A DNA stretch of 16,136 bases from Cyclostephanos tholiformis. Taxonomy: Eukaryota > Bacillariophyta > Thalassiosirophyceae > Thalassiosirales > Thalassiosiraceae. The notes beneath the pieces were generated by a model, which was not told where the DNA came from, did not search any database, and saw only the letters and a program-made list of their open reading frames with translations. Location: the NCBI GenBank assembly GCA_036939975.1, contig JALLPB010000946.1:1-16136 (forward strand), in the 5' to 3' direction. Positions within the stretch are counted from its first letter, which is position 1, and the number at the start of each line of letters is the position of its first letter. Positions 15,269 through 16,136 of the stretch are shown here, in pieces. The translations under genes and the position numbers were made by a program.

Positions 15269-16136
15269 CCCATGTCACTCATTAATGCAATTGGGGCACA
15301 AATTTACATTGCAAACAAGGCAACTGACCGTGCTAGTCCTGTTCCGCTCCATGAATGCATAATCCCTATGCTGTTTATCATTAAATTCATTCTTCCACAG
15401 GTAATAACATTACTGGCAATGCGATTTTGTTAATCCCTTTATTGTACCATGAAATCTCCCATCCAAACAACGTGTGAGGAGGCTACCATGTATGTTCCCT
15501 TTTGTAATTTTTGACTCCTTCTTGTTATCCAAAAAAGTATTGATTCCATGCTGATTGCTGAAGTCCCACTCCCGATTGTCTTCCTCTTGCAAATTGTTGG
15601 AGCTGCTAAATGAAGAGAGAGACTGCCTGCTCTTGATACTATAATGTTCATCATCAATATTGTGTAACAATGCCTGATGAGCCATGATCTGCTCGGGAAA
15701 GATGAGGTCATAGACTAGCTGCTCAACAAACTCCACAGGTAACCACTTCCCTGGCAGATCCGTCCTTTTTTAAATGAAATAACCACATTCTCATACACTT
15801 CTCTCTCCTCCATGATGGGTGGGGCAGTGGCATCATTTAGATCAATACTGCAAAACATAAACTTGCTGGTCTCGCCAATGTCATTCATCCCATTGGCTCT
15901 GCTGCTGCTACCTCCTCATTTTTGTGCAGGAGCACCTGAAGGATATGTTCCCCCTCAGCCTCCCATTGGCCAGAATCGTCGCAGGATGCGACACTATTGC
16001 CACTGCTCTTTGTGACAGTGTTGTCGGGATATTTTTTGCTCAGTGATGGTGATAAGAATGGCGGATCAAGACTTGATGATGGCCTCTTGGTCCCTGCCAG
16101 GGGGGTAGCTGTTGTGTCCCCAACAACAGAAGATGA
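15269..16136 (-). pseudogene. Decayed protein with PiggyBac-like Cys-rich C-terminus (partial)
   Basis: Read right to left, the frame enters the window with a Ser/Pro-rich, probably disordered stretch (SSSVVGDTTATPL, then LSPSLSKKYPDN). It shifts near 15890 to NDIGETSKFMFCSIDLNDA and EEREVYENVVISFKK, and shifts again at the T6 run 15766-15771 into LPGKWLPVEFVEQLVYDLIFPEQI. It continues to GRFHGTIKGLTKSHCQ. After a TAA (15410-15412) the same frame goes on with CYYLWKNEF, RDYAFMERNRTSTVSC and CLVCNVNLCPNC, then TGA at 15275-15277 where Trp would fit before HG. The HC-x2-C ... C-x2-C-x4-C-x2-C array with a closing His resembles the cysteine-rich C-terminal domain of PiggyBac transposases. The catalytic Asp residues are not identifiable here and may lie beyond the window. 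The family is tentative; the coding remnant itself is well supported. Confidence 0.5.

Overview
The window looks like eukaryotic nuclear DNA from a stramenopile alga, most likely a diatom. That placement is inference. It rests on short introns of about 90 to 110 nt with GT/AG ends, copia- and Ty3-type polyproteins of a kind common in diatom genomes, a conserved-looking secreted Cys-containing protein, and compact GC-rich host genes set in AT-rich, transposon-filled DNA. No bacterial features (operons, ribosome-binding sites, CRISPR) are seen.

Layout. 1-1197: a decayed gene for a protein with a fungal-type Zn2Cys6 cluster. 1198-1707: AT-rich spacer. 1708-5831 (minus): a Ty1/copia element with gag, protease, integrase and most of the reverse transcriptase, but no RNase H and no recognisable LTRs. 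5872-6005: nested and interleaved inverted repeats. 6055-7445 (plus): a dead Ty3/gypsy integrase region, split by a 232-bp MITE (6237-6468) with a TA target-site duplication. 7628-8022: a candidate LTR of that element. 8024-8275 (plus): the C-terminal tail of a Harbinger-like DDE nuclease. 8344-9775: a ~210-bp direct repeat bracketing a wrecked copia gag. 9892-10865 (minus): the body of a Harbinger-like DDE nuclease lacking that tail. 11416-12927 (plus): an intact, intronless UDP-N-acetylglucosamine pyrophosphorylase gene (UAP1). 13702-14773 (minus): a three-exon secreted protein gene, convergent with UAP1. 14867-14938 (plus): tRNA-Thr(UGU). 14965-14994: a perfect 11-bp hairpin. 15269-16136 (minus): a decayed protein with a Cys-rich C-terminus resembling that of PiggyBac transposases.

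Only UAP1, the secreted protein gene and the tRNA look functional. The rest records repeated transposon insertion and decay. Premature stops are mostly TGA, several at places where Arg is expected (CGA to TGA), and several frameshifts sit in 6-8 nt homopolymers. I found no convincing new multi-gene system. The most informative structures are the MITE-in-gypsy junction, which can be resolved to the base, and the two complementary DDE-nuclease pieces on opposite strands.
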